Positions 51,189-59,629 of a stretch of DNA of 64,000 bases are shown here, piece by piece. This DNA is from Streptomyces noursei. Lineage in GTDB: Bacteria; Actinomycetota; Actinomycetes; Streptomycetales; Streptomycetaceae. Under the pieces are notes generated by a model, which was not told the DNA's origin, did no database searches, and saw nothing but the letters and a program-made list of their open reading frames with translations. The stretch covers positions 166,029-230,028 of the forward strand of contig NZ_LWBU01000395.1 in assembly GCF_001646665.1 (NCBI RefSeq), in the 5' to 3' direction. Both the position numbers and the translations under genes were made by a program. The number at the start of each line of letters is the position of its first letter. Positions within the stretch are counted from its first letter, which is position 1.

Positions 51189-52304
51189 TCACTCCCACGC
51201 CCCGGCGACCGCCCGGCGTGCGCCGGCGAGGTCCACGGGCGCGCCGGTCAGCCGGCCGAGGGCCGCGCCGAGGGCCGCCACCGAGGACTCCACGACGCCC
51301 CGGTCGGCGTCCGGACCGTAGTGGTTGACCCGCACCATCTCCTTGGCCAGTGCCCCGCCGCCCGCGGCGAGCGGCAGCGACGGGTCGGCGGCCAGCGCGG
51401 CGGCGACGAGTCCGGAGGCGTCCACCCCGGCCGGCGTGCGCAGCGTCGTCGCCACCGGGGCGGCGTCCTTCGCCTCGTACACATACGGCTCCAGCCCGCC
51501 GCCGAGGGCGAGCACCCCCGCGCGGGTGGCCGCCGCGGCCGACGCGTGACGGGCCATCAGCGCGTCCAGGCCCTCCGCCTCGATGCGCTCCAGGCACGCC
51601 TCCAGCGCCAGCATCTCCAGCTGCGCCGGGGCGTGCAGCAGCGCCTTGCGGCCGCCGTCGATCCAGCGTTCCTTCCAGTCCAGCAGGGAGAGGTACGAGC
51701 GGCGCGGCGCCGCCGGGTTGGCCGCGAACCGCTCCCACGCGCGCGTGCTGACCGACACGGCCGAGACGCCCGCCGGGCCGCCCATCGCCTTCTGCGCGCC
51801 GATGACGCACATGTCCACGCCCCAGGCGTCCGGCAGCACCGGCTCCGCGCCGATCGAGGCCACCGCGTCGAGGTAGAACAGCGCGCCGTGCGCCCGGACC
51901 ACCTCACCGATCGCGGCGACCGGATTGGTGTTGCCGGTCGCCGCCTCGGCGTGCACCAGCGACACGAAGTCGATCTCCGGGTTGCGCTCCAGCGCCTCGG
52001 CGACGCCCTCCGGGGTCACCGCCGTGTGGAACGGCACCTCCAGGTCCACCACCGTCGCCCCGCAGTCGCGCAGCCAGTCGCCGAAGGTCTGCCCGTACGG
52101 TCCCGTCACCACGTTCAGCGCCGTCGAGCCGGGCCGGGCGCCGCTGCGGATGCAGCCCTCCAGCGGCAGCAGCGCCTCGCCCTGGGTGATCACCACGTCC
52201 TGCCCGGTGGCCAGCAGCGCGGCCACGCGCCGCTCGATCGCCGCGAAGCGGTCGGCGGTCAGCGGGGCCAGGTCGAGGAAGGGGTGCGTCGCGGGGGTGC
52301 TCAC
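51189..52304 (-). CDS. Class V aminotransferase (alanine--glyoxylate / serine--pyruvate type)
   Basis: A 371-residue PLP enzyme. ALNVVTGPYGQTFGDWLRDCGATVVDLEVPF is the N-terminal cofactor region. VSLVHAEAATGNTNPVAAIGEVVRAHGALFYLDAVASIG carries the PLP Asp, and the Lys is in CVIGAQKAMGGPAGVSAVSV. These match the alanine-glyoxylate aminotransferase family. The start is a GTG at 52304 after GAGAAGAG. It is divergent from an amidohydrolase gene 68 bp away, suggesting they share a catabolic role. Confidence 0.85.
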   Translation of the reverse strand: MSTPATHPFLDLAPLTADRFAAIERRVAALLATGQDVVITQGEALLPLEGCIRSGARPGSTALNVVTGPYGQTFGDWLRDCGATVVDLEVPFHTAVTPEGVAEALERNPEIDFVSLVHAEAATGNTNPVAAIGEVVRAHGALFYLDAVASIGAEPVLPDAWGVDMCVIGAQKAMGGPAGVSAVSVSTRAWERFAANPAAPRRSYLSLLDWKERWIDGGRKALLHAPAQLEMLALEACLERIEAEGLDALMARHASAAAATRAGVLALGGGLEPYVYEAKDAAPVATTLRTPAGVDASGLVAAALAADPSLPLAAGGGALAKEMVRVNHYGPDADRGVVESSVAALGAALGRLTGAPVDLAGARRAVAGAWE

Positions 52305-52359
52305 GGAGGTCTCTTCTCTTCACGTACGGACTGCTTCGCCGAGGGTACTTCCGCCCTCG

Positions 52360-52365
52360 TAGAGT
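52360..52365 (+). promoter_or_regulatory. Possible -10 of a leaderless amidohydrolase mRNA
   Basis: TAGAGT ends eight bases before the amidohydrolase ATG at 52373, so the transcript could begin at the start codon. No Shine-Dalgarno is present. The matching -35 (about 52336) is poor. Confidence 0.4.
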
Positions 52366-52372
52366 GCTCGAC

Positions 52373-53458
52373 ATGAGCGTGGTGCTGCATGTGACGGGAC
52401 GGGTGCTGGCCGGCCCGCAGGACGTACGGGACGAGCTGTGGGTGGTCGGCGGGCGCGTCACCTACGACCGGCCGGCGCACGCCGGCGACGTGCGGACGGT
52501 ACGGGGCTGGGCGCTGCCCGGACTGGTCGACGCGCACTGCCACGTGGGCCTCGACGCCCACGGTGCCGTGGACGCGGCCACCAGCGAGAAGCAGGCGGTC
52601 ACCGACCGGGACGCGGGCACCCTGCTGATCCGGGACGCCGGGTCCCCGGCGGACACCCGCTGGATCGACGACCGCGACGACCTGCCGAGGATCATCCGCG
52701 CGGGCCGGCACATCGCCCGCACCCGCCGCTACATCCGCAACTACGCCCACGAGATCGAGCCCGCCGACCTCGTCGCCTACGTCGGCCGGGAGGCCCGGCG
52801 GGGCGACGGCTGGGTCAAGCTGGTCGGCGACTGGCTGGACCGCGGCACCGGTGACCTGGGCGCCTGCTGGCCCCGCGCCGAGGCCGAGGCGGCGATCGCC
52901 GAGGCGCACCGGCTGGGCGCCCGCGTCACCGCCCACTGCTTCGCCGAGGACTCGCTGCGGGACCTGGTCGAGGCCGGGATCGACTGCATCGAGCACGCCA
53001 CGGGCCTGACCGAGGACACCATCCCGCTCTTCGCCGAGCGGGGCGTTGCCATCGTGCCGACGCTCGTCAACATCGCCACGTTCCCGCGGCTCGCCGACGG
53101 CGGAGAGGCGAAGTTCCCCCGCTGGGCCGGCCACATGAGGCGGCTCCACGAGCGCCGGTACGACACGGTGCGCGCCGCGTACGACGCGGGCGTCCCCGTC
53201 TTCGTGGGCACCGACGCCGGCGGCTCCCTGGCGCACGGCCTGGTCGCCGAGGAGGTCGCCGAACTCGTCACCGCCGGCATCCCGCCGCTGGACGCCCTCT
53301 CGGCGACGACCTGGGGAGCCAGGGCCTGGCTGGGGCGCCCCGCCCTGGAGGAGGGCGCCCCGGCCGACCTGGTGGTCTACGACGAGGACCCGCGCGCGGA
53401 CGTCCGCATGCTCGCGGCGCCGCGGCGGGTGATCCTCGCCGGCCGGGTCATCGGCTGA
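52373..53458 (+). CDS. Metal-dependent amidohydrolase
   Basis: A 361-residue amidohydrolase-superfamily enzyme. The metal HxH is in LVDAHCHVG, a Lys in WVKLVGD may be the carboxylated bridging residue, and the further ligands are ARVTAHCFAED and CIEHATG. The catalytic Asp is in FVGTDAGGSL. The prolidase/imidazolonepropionase-like pattern fits, but the substrate is unknown. It is convergent with the GNAT gene, with an 11-bp overlap at the stops. Confidence 0.88.
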   Translation: MSVVLHVTGRVLAGPQDVRDELWVVGGRVTYDRPAHAGDVRTVRGWALPGLVDAHCHVGLDAHGAVDAATSEKQAVTDRDAGTLLIRDAGSPADTRWIDDRDDLPRIIRAGRHIARTRRYIRNYAHEIEPADLVAYVGREARRGDGWVKLVGDWLDRGTGDLGACWPRAEAEAAIAEAHRLGARVTAHCFAEDSLRDLVEAGIDCIEHATGLTEDTIPLFAERGVAIVPTLVNIATFPRLADGGEAKFPRWAGHMRRLHERRYDTVRAAYDAGVPVFVGTDAGGSLAHGLVAEEVAELVTAGIPPLDALSATTWGARAWLGRPALEEGAPADLVVYDEDPRADVRMLAAPRRVILAGRVIG

Positions 53459-54014
53459 GGAAGAGCAGCCGGGCGCGCTTCCGCGCGATGTGCACCTCGG
53501 GCAGCACGACCTCCGGCAGGACCACCTCGGGGCCGAGCTCGAAGCCGCTGCGCACCAGCAGGGCGATCGCCTTGTCGTTGGCGGCGTCCGGCTCCGCGAC
53601 GATCCGGTCGTGGCCCTCCATCGCGTACGAGATCAGCGCGGAGACGAGGTGCGTGGAGAAGCCTCGCTCGGGCGCGTCCGTGGGCGCGATCAGCAGGTGC
53701 ACACCGATGTCGCCCGGACGGGCCTCGTAGCACTCGCTGACCCGGTCGGCCTCCGGCTCGTACGTCTGGAACAGCGCGACCGGCACGCCGTCGCGGTACG
53801 CCAGGAACGCGTGGTGCGTGGTCAGCGTGTCCAGGTGCGCGTAGATCTCCCGCACGTCGTCGACGGTCGTCTCCCGCATGCCCCAGAACCGGGCGCGCTC
53901 CCCGCCGACCCAGCCGTGCAGCAGCTCCGCGTCGCGCGCCGGGTCGACGCGGGCGAGACGGACCGTCCCGAAGCCGTCGACGGCCTGCTCGAAGACGTAC
54001 TCAGTCGTGGTCAT
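53448..54014 (-). CDS. Siderophore-type GNAT acetyltransferase (IucB/MbtK-like)
   Basis: A 188-residue acyltransferase. WGMRETTVDDVREIYAHLDTLTTHHAFLAYRDGVPVALFQTYEPEADRV and GDIGVHLLIAPTDAPERGFSTHLVSALISYAM are the motifs of the Acetyltransf_8 group, which acylates hydroxylysine-type siderophore precursors. EPDAANDKAIALLVRSGF is the CoA motif. The ATG overlaps the stop of the penicillin acylase gene (ATGA). The iron box upstream of that gene supports a siderophore role. A short EVVLPEVVLPEV duplication lies near the C-terminus. Confidence 0.85.
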   Translation of the reverse strand: MTTTEYVFEQAVDGFGTVRLARVDPARDAELLHGWVGGERARFWGMRETTVDDVREIYAHLDTLTTHHAFLAYRDGVPVALFQTYEPEADRVSECYEARPGDIGVHLLIAPTDAPERGFSTHLVSALISYAMEGHDRIVAEPDAANDKAIALLVRSGFELGPEVVLPEVVLPEVHIARKRARLLFLSR

Positions 54015-56056
54015 GGTGTGTCGTGCTCCTCGGTGAGCTGGTTCCAGTCGGTGACGACGGGGGCGAGTCCGCCCCGCAGCCACAGGGGGAGTTGGTCGCG
54101 CCCGTGCGGGTCCCCGGGGACGCCCGAGGCGCCGAGCGGCACCACCCACAGGCTGTCCTCGCGCCGCGCCAGGTCCCAGACGTAGCGGGCGGCCGGGCCG
54201 CGGGCGCTGAGGTCCGTGACGCCCGGCACGCTGGAGGTGGACAGCACGCAGTCGTGGTCGCCGTCCAGGCCCGGCCACGTGTCGGCGGGGTCGGGCAGCG
54301 CGGCCCACGGCGCGAGGCGGTGCGTGGCGCCCCACGGCTCCCGCGGAGGGGCCGCGGCCACCTCCTCGACGGCGGCGCGGACCGCCGCCAGCCGGTCGGC
54401 CTCCGGCACCGGCCCGCCCGTGAGCAGGGTCTCCAGGGCGTAGGCGACACGGGGCACCAGGGCCAGCCAGGGCTGGAAGAGCGCCGGGTACGCGGGGGGT
54501 TCGGCCAGCACGGCGAGCGCGGGGTGCGCGGCGAGGCGGCGCACGACCGCCCCGCGCACGGCCGCGAAGACGGCGGCGTCCGTGCTGTCGGCCGCCATGC
54601 GGCGGTTCCAGCACAGCAGCCGGTCGCGCAGCTCGCGCGCCTCGAGGCCGAGGTCGGCCAGGCCCGCCACGAGGGACAACAGGGGGCGTGCCGAGGCCAG
54701 ATGGGTGTCGGTGTGGACGGCCGCCATGTCGGGGGCGGTCCAGTTCTTCCGCTCGCCGAGCAGATGGGCGATGCGGTCGGCCCGGTGCGGCGGGGCGAAC
54801 TCGACGCCCAGCGGGCTCGCCAGCCCGCGCGCGTTCGCCATCACCGCGACGCCGTCGACCGGTCGGCGGGGCATCGGCGCGTGGGCGCCGCGCCATTCGT
54901 GGCCGGGCTCCCAGGCGGGGACGACGCGCAGCCGGTTGTCGTGGTGGCGCAGCGGGACGTGGCCGGCGGTCCGGTGGAGGGTGCCGCCGAGGGTGTCGGC
55001 GGCCTGGACGACGTTGACGGGCTCCACCCAGGTGTCGAACGCCCGGTCGACGTCGTCGACGGTGCGGGCGGCGAGCAGCGCGGGCAGGGCGGAGAAGCCC
55101 AGTTCGTGCGTGACGCGCGGCGGGTGGCGCAGGCTGATCACGTCGTCCGGCCCGTCGATGACGACGGGTCCGCGCTCGGTCTCGATCACCTCGACCTCGA
55201 CCGGGCCGGCGTCCTTGACCTCGATGGTCTCGGTGTGGACGCGGGCGGGCGCCCAGCCGTCCGGTCCCTGTGCCTCCACCGTGCCGTCCGCGGTGCGCCG
55301 CAACCGCTCGCGGTACAGGTCCTGGTAGTCGGCCATGGCGTTGGTGATCGCCCAGGCGACCGTGCCGGTGTGCCCGAAGTGGGCGAGGCCCGGTACGCCG
55401 GGCACGGCGAGCCCGACGACGTCGAACTCGGGGCAGGCCAGCCGGATCTGCTGGTACACGCCGGGCGCCTCGATGAACCGGTGCGGGTCGCCCGCGATGA
55501 GCGCGGCCCCGGTGGCGGTGCGGTCGCCGGTCACCAGCCAGCCGTTGCTGCCCGTGGTGCCGGGGGCGTCGGTGGCGAACAGCTCGGCGTACTCCTCGCC
55601 GAGCCGGCGGGCGACGTGGTCGCGCCACAGCTTGGTGGGGAAGCCCGCGAAGAGGATGTGCGTCGACAGCCAGACGGCGAGCGGGGTCCAGGGTTCCCAG
55701 CGCCCGGGGGCCAGTCCGGTGGCGGCGAACTCGGGGGAGCGGCGGGCGCCCGCCGCGAGTCCGGCGTTGACCCCGTCGACGTAGGCGCACACCCAGGTGC
55801 GGGTCGGCTCGTCGAGGGCGTCGAAGCAGCGGCGGGCGGTGTCGGCCAGGCGGGCGCGGCGGGCGAAGACGTCCCACTCGACGGCCTCGGCGCCCAGGAA
55901 GGCGGCCGTCGTCCCCTGGGCGCGGTGCCGTTCGACCTCGAGCTGCCAGGCCCGGTCCAGGGCGGTGGTGCGGCCCTGCGCCCGGCTGAGTTCGTGCGCG
56001 TCGGCGGCGCGGAGATGCGGGATGCCCCAGGTGTCCCGGTAGACCTCGATGCTCAC
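54011..56056 (-). CDS. Penicillin-acylase-family Ntn hydrolase
   Basis: A 681-residue N-terminal-nucleophile hydrolase starting VYRDTWGIPHLRA, the usual first strand of penicillin/acyl-homoserine-lactone acylases. The autocatalytic cleavage site and nucleophile Ser lie in TTGSNGWLVTGDRT, about residue 170. GDPHRFIEAPGVYQQIRL and GLAHFGHTGTVAWAITNAMADYQDLY follow. No obvious signal peptide is seen, unlike periplasmic PvdQ. A GTG start lies close behind an iron box. It is coupled to a siderophore-type GNAT, so acylation and deacylation of a siderophore intermediate is inferred. Confidence 0.88.
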   Translation of the reverse strand: MSIEVYRDTWGIPHLRAADAHELSRAQGRTTALDRAWQLEVERHRAQGTTAAFLGAEAVEWDVFARRARLADTARRCFDALDEPTRTWVCAYVDGVNAGLAAGARRSPEFAATGLAPGRWEPWTPLAVWLSTHILFAGFPTKLWRDHVARRLGEEYAELFATDAPGTTGSNGWLVTGDRTATGAALIAGDPHRFIEAPGVYQQIRLACPEFDVVGLAVPGVPGLAHFGHTGTVAWAITNAMADYQDLYRERLRRTADGTVEAQGPDGWAPARVHTETIEVKDAGPVEVEVIETERGPVVIDGPDDVISLRHPPRVTHELGFSALPALLAARTVDDVDRAFDTWVEPVNVVQAADTLGGTLHRTAGHVPLRHHDNRLRVVPAWEPGHEWRGAHAPMPRRPVDGVAVMANARGLASPLGVEFAPPHRADRIAHLLGERKNWTAPDMAAVHTDTHLASARPLLSLVAGLADLGLEARELRDRLLCWNRRMAADSTDAAVFAAVRGAVVRRLAAHPALAVLAEPPAYPALFQPWLALVPRVAYALETLLTGGPVPEADRLAAVRAAVEEVAAAPPREPWGATHRLAPWAALPDPADTWPGLDGDHDCVLSTSSVPGVTDLSARGPAARYVWDLARREDSLWVVPLGASGVPGDPHGRDQLPLWLRGGLAPVVTDWNQLTEEHDTP

Positions 56057-56073
56057 TCTTGTCCCGATCTCTT

Positions 56074-56092
56074 TAGGTTAGGCTGGCCTAAC
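56074..56092 (-). promoter_or_regulatory. Iron box (DmdR1/IdeR operator)
   Basis: TTAGGTTAGGCTGGCCTAA matches the actinobacterial iron-box consensus TTAGGTTAGGCTCACCTAA at 17 of 19 positions. It is followed by CTTAA and lies 18 bp before the penicillin acylase GTG, implying repression by Fe-loaded DmdR1. Confidence 0.88.
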
Positions 56093-56258
56093 TTAAAGCA
56101 CGGTCGTGCGAGAAGCAATCCGGAGCCCGTGTTGACGGCCCGTGACGGTCGGGCGCTGTCGATCGTTGATCGTTTCTCCCTTTTTGTGTGCGGGGTGGGG
56201 ATATGGCGAACATCTGCGCCGGAAGATTCGAATATGGGAACGGAAACCCCCCTTTGGG

Positions 56259-56279
56259 GTGAACTCACGTCAGGTTCAC
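56259..56279. promoter_or_regulatory. Inverted repeat upstream of the LAETG protein gene
   Basis: GTGAAC-N9-GTTCAC, perfect 6-bp arms, lies 110 bp before the GTG in the 332-bp iron-box/LAETG gap. The rest of this gap is moderately AT-rich (for example CGTTTCTCCCTTTTTGTG) with no gene. A developmental or stress regulator site is possible. Confidence 0.4.
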
Positions 56280-56388
56280 GCCACTTCACTCTCCGTGCGT
56301 AAAGATTCCGGTGTCCCGCGCCGCTCCGCTCGTGCGTTCCCCATGAGCGCGCCGGCGGCGCCCTGTCTCCTGTGGGGGTTCCACCACC

Positions 56389-57333
56389 GTGAACAGCACC
56401 ACCTCGCGCCCGTCCGCCCGCCGCCGCACCATCGCCGCCGCCGTCGCGGCGTTCGCCGCCGGACCCGCGCTCCTCACCGCGCCCGCCGCGCACGCCACCG
56501 GGGGAGAGGGGCGCGCGAGCGCGGTCGTCCTCCGCACCGACCTGGACGTCGCCCTGCTGAACAAGGCCGTCCACGTGCCGCTCACGGCCACCCTCAACGA
56601 GGTCCAGGCGCCCGCGAGCGCCCGCAGAACGGCGCTCACGGTCACCCTGGACGGCGTCGAGCAGGGCAGGCCGGTCAGCGTCCTCATGGCCGACGTCGCC
56701 ACCGCGCAGGCCACCGCGGACGGACGCCGCGGAGAGGGGCGCACCGAGCTCGCACGCGCGAAGGTGCACGTCCCCGGCCTGCCCCTGCTGTCCCTGATCG
56801 AGCTCGAGAAGGTCACCGCACGCGCCCTGTGCGAGGCCGGCGGGCAGCCGGTCGCCGAGGCGAACGTGCAGGGCCGTGTCACCGTCCTCGGCAAGCGCGT
56901 CACGCTCACCGCCGGCGGCCCCACGAAGGTCGAGGTCCCCGGTGTCGGCGAGGTGACGCTCACCCTGTCCGACACCCGCACCACCTCCCGTACCGCCGCC
57001 GCCACCGCCCTGGCCCTCACGGTGTCGGTGAACCCGCTGAAGGCGAACGTCGCCGACGTCACCGGCACGATCACGCTCGCCGAGGCCACCTGCGAGTCCC
57101 CGAAGGCCCCCGCCGCGGCCGCCGCCCCGGCCGCCCCCACCGCGCCCGCCGCCGCGAAGCCCGCCGACGTCCGGCCCCAGACGGCCGGCGAGCCGCCGGA
57201 GGCCAACCTCGCCGAGACGGGCGGGAGTTCGCTGACGCCCTACCTGGCGGGCGGCTCCCTCGCCCTCCTCGCGGGCGGCGCCGGCGCCCTGGCCCTCACC
57301 CGCCGCGCCCGCGCGGCGCGCGCCCGCGGCTGA
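56389..57333 (+). CDS. SCO1860-family LAETG-anchored surface protein
   Basis: A 314-residue exported protein with a GTG start. The signal peptide (RRRTIAAAVAAFAAGPALLTAPAAHA) precedes a beta-rich Ala/Val/Thr domain (about 45-230) with a Cys pair (ALCEAGG and EATCESP). An Ala/Pro stalk (about 235-275) is followed by the sortase E-type signal LAETG, a hydrophobic segment (YLAGGSLALLAGGAGALAL) and a basic tail. It should be linked covalently to peptidoglycan. In Streptomyces this family lies close to ectABCD, as here. Function unknown. Confidence 0.88.
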   Translation: MNSTTSRPSARRRTIAAAVAAFAAGPALLTAPAAHATGGEGRASAVVLRTDLDVALLNKAVHVPLTATLNEVQAPASARRTALTVTLDGVEQGRPVSVLMADVATAQATADGRRGEGRTELARAKVHVPGLPLLSLIELEKVTARALCEAGGQPVAEANVQGRVTVLGKRVTLTAGGPTKVEVPGVGEVTLTLSDTRTTSRTAAATALALTVSVNPLKANVADVTGTITLAEATCESPKAPAAAAAPAAPTAPAAAKPADVRPQTAGEPPEANLAETGGSSLTPYLAGGSLALLAGGAGALALTRRARAARARG

Positions 57334-57340
57334 CGCGGCG

Positions 57341-57383
57341 GCGCACGGTGTTCTCCCCCGGGGGACGGGCGAACACCGTGCGC
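57341..57383 (+). terminator. Terminator after the LAETG protein gene
   Basis: Perfect 13-bp arms GCGCACGGTGTTC (57341-57353) and GAACACCGTGCGC (57371-57383), with a self-complementary CCCCCGGGGG in the loop and TTT just after. Confidence 0.85.
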
Positions 57384-57470
57384 TTTCCGGTGATTCTTGC
57401 GGCAATGCCGATGAGCGCACAGACTGGAATGGAGGGACACCCTGCCCCTGACAGGAAGGAAGGGGCGGCC

Positions 57471-57857
57471 ATGGAAAAGCAGTTGCAGATTCACCTTTTC
57501 GAGGAGGGAACCGATCCCGCGCGGATCGACCGGATGACCGGCAATCTCCGCAGGGAACTGCTCCAGCTCGAAGTGGACGACGTCGAGGCCCTTCCCGCCG
57601 AGGAAGTCCCGGCCGGCGCGCGGGCCTTCGGACCGATGGAGATCGGCGCGCTGCTGGTCACCCTCGGGCAGTCCGCCACCGCCGTACGGCAGGTCGCCGC
57701 CGTCCTCCACGGCTGGTGGTCCCGGTTCCAGGAAGCACGTCCGTCCATGCGGCTGACGATGGACGGCGACGTGCTGGAGATCTCCGAAGCGTCACCGGAC
57801 CAAGTCACCGAGGCCTTCGAAGCGTTCATCGCCAAGCACTCCACCGTCGGGGCATGA
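57471..57857 (+). CDS. EACC1-like effector-associated component
   Basis: A 128-residue protein starting MEKQLQIHLFEEGTDPARIDRMTGNLRRELLQLEVDDVEAL. A central hydrophobic helix (FGPMEIGALLVTLGQSATAVRQVAAVLHGWW) and a C-terminal strand-helix (MRLTMDGDVLEISEASPDQVTEAFEAFIAKH) follow. This layout is that of EACC1 (effector-associated constant component 1), predicted to sit beside caspase-like and other effectors in bacterial conflict systems. GGAAGG precedes the ATG. The stop is 13 bases before the caspase gene, so the two form an operon. Possible membrane contact through the central helix. Confidence 0.8.
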   Translation: MEKQLQIHLFEEGTDPARIDRMTGNLRRELLQLEVDDVEALPAEEVPAGARAFGPMEIGALLVTLGQSATAVRQVAAVLHGWWSRFQEARPSMRLTMDGDVLEISEASPDQVTEAFEAFIAKHSTVGA

Positions 57858-57870
57858 CCCGAGGCACCCC

Positions 57871-59625
57871 ATGGACGACTCCCGGTACGCCCTGATCATC
57901 GCCAACGACGATTATCAGGAAGGCGGCCTGCAGAAGCTGACGTCCCCCGCCGCGGACGCGGAGGCCCTCGCCGAAGTCCTCGGAAACCCCCGGATCGGCG
58001 GTTTCCAGGTGAACATCGTGCGCAATGAACCGTCTTACGTCGTCCGCAGCCGCATAGAGGACTTCTTCGCCGAACGCAGGACCGGTGACACGCTGCTGCT
58101 CCATTTCTCCTGCCACGGGCTGAAAAGCGAATCGGGAGAATTGTTCTTCGCGGCACCCGACACCCGTCCGAAGCGCCTCAAGGCCACCGGAATAGCCTCC
58201 GGATTCGTCCAGGACTGCATGGCGGACACCCGGGCGGGCACCACCGTGCTGTTCCTCGACTGCTGCTACGGCGGGGCCTTCTCGCCCGGTACCGTCGCCC
58301 GCGCCGCCGGCGACGTCCACGCGCTGGAGAACTTCGCCGGCGAGAAGCTCGGCCGCGGCGGACGCGGGTGGGCGGTCGTCACCGCCTCCGACTCCATGGA
58401 GTACGCCTTCGAGGGCGCCCGGCTCGCCGACGAGGGGCATCCGAAGCCGTCCATCTTCACCAGCGCCCTGGTGTCCGGACTCGCCACCGGGGAGGCGGAC
58501 CGCAACGAGGACGGCAGGGTCTCCCTGAACGAGCTGTACGACTACGTCCACAACCGGGTGGTCCAGGAGAACCGGAACCAGAACCCGCGCTGCAAGTCCG
58601 ACCTCCAGGGCGATCTGTACCTGGCCCGCAGCGACCGGCGCCGGCTCGTCCCGCAGCCGCTCCCCGAGCGTTTCCGGGCCGCACTGGCCAGCGAGGAGGT
58701 GCTCATCCGGCTGGGCGCCGTCACCGAGCTCCGCTCCCGTATGCAGCACACCGATCCGGCCATCGCCGCCGGGGCCCACGCCGCTCTCACGGAGGTCGCC
58801 CGCAACGACATCCAGACCGTCGCCGAGGAGGCCGCCCATGCCCTCGACGCCGTCCGGATCACCCCCGACCCGGCCGACCTGCGCTTCGACCCGGTGTACC
58901 AGCACGCCGTTCCGCCCCTGCGGCACGTACGCCTGCTCGGGCCACCGCTGGCCCGCGCCTGCACCCCGCGCACCGAGTCCGACCGGCTGCACGCGACGCC
59001 GTCGGGGGACGGTCTCGACGTCACCCTCGACACGGCCGACCCGGGGCCGGTCACCGGCGACATCCTGCTCAAGGGCTACGCGGGCGAAGCGGTGGTCCAC
59101 GTGGAGGCGGAAGTGCGGGCGGCGGCAGACACGGTGCCGGCTGAGCCCCCGCCCGAGCCGCCGCACCCCCCACCCGTATGGGACCCACCCCCACCCCCGC
59201 GTCCGCCCGAGCCGCCGCCCCGGCCGGATCCCCCGCACCAACCGACCGGCCTCAAGGCGTACCGCGCACCGGCGATCGCCGTCGCCGCCCTGGCCGCGGC
59301 CATCGCCTCCCTCGCCATCGGCATCAAGGCCGCCGTCGAGGCCGCGCGGCTCGCGCAGGCGGGGGAGACCTGGGTCAACCTCCAGGACCACCTCGCGCGC
59401 GAGTCCACCCGCGACCTGGTGGTGTGCCTGGTCCTGGCCGTGGTCTCGCTGATCCTCCTCGGCGCCTCCCGCTACGACCTGCGCACCTCGCCCGGCCTCT
59501 ACGGCAGACAGCGGGCCGCCGCCACCAGCCTGCTCAACTGGTCGGCGAAGGTGCTCGCCCTGCCGGTGTGCGTCCTCGCCGTGCTGGCCGTGATCGCCGT
59601 GATGATCGCCGCCAGAGCGGGCTGA
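57871..59625 (+). CDS. Membrane-anchored caspase-like protease with EF-hand loop
   Basis: A 584-residue protein. The peptidase C14 domain (1-260) starts RYALIIANDDYQ, with catalytic His82 in HFSCHGLKSE and Cys132 in LFLDCCYGG. A canonical EF-hand loop, DRNEDGRVSLNE, begins at residue 210 (Asp1, Asn3, Asp5, Gly6, Glu12), suggesting Ca activation. A helical HEAT-like stretch (about 280-330), a small beta domain and a Pro-rich linker (about 425-455) lead to about three C-terminal TM helices (IAVAALAAAIASLAIGI, LVVCLVLAVVSLILLGA, VLALPVCVLAVLAVIAVMIA). With the EACC1-like partner it resembles a regulated self-killing or immune effector. Confidence 0.88.
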   Translation: MDDSRYALIIANDDYQEGGLQKLTSPAADAEALAEVLGNPRIGGFQVNIVRNEPSYVVRSRIEDFFAERRTGDTLLLHFSCHGLKSESGELFFAAPDTRPKRLKATGIASGFVQDCMADTRAGTTVLFLDCCYGGAFSPGTVARAAGDVHALENFAGEKLGRGGRGWAVVTASDSMEYAFEGARLADEGHPKPSIFTSALVSGLATGEADRNEDGRVSLNELYDYVHNRVVQENRNQNPRCKSDLQGDLYLARSDRRRLVPQPLPERFRAALASEEVLIRLGAVTELRSRMQHTDPAIAAGAHAALTEVARNDIQTVAEEAAHALDAVRITPDPADLRFDPVYQHAVPPLRHVRLLGPPLARACTPRTESDRLHATPSGDGLDVTLDTADPGPVTGDILLKGYAGEAVVHVEAEVRAAADTVPAEPPPEPPHPPPVWDPPPPPRPPEPPPRPDPPHQPTGLKAYRAPAIAVAALAAAIASLAIGIKAAVEAARLAQAGETWVNLQDHLARESTRDLVVCLVLAVVSLILLGASRYDLRTSPGLYGRQRAAATSLLNWSAKVLALPVCVLAVLAVIAVMIAARAG

Positions 59626-59629
59626 CGCG

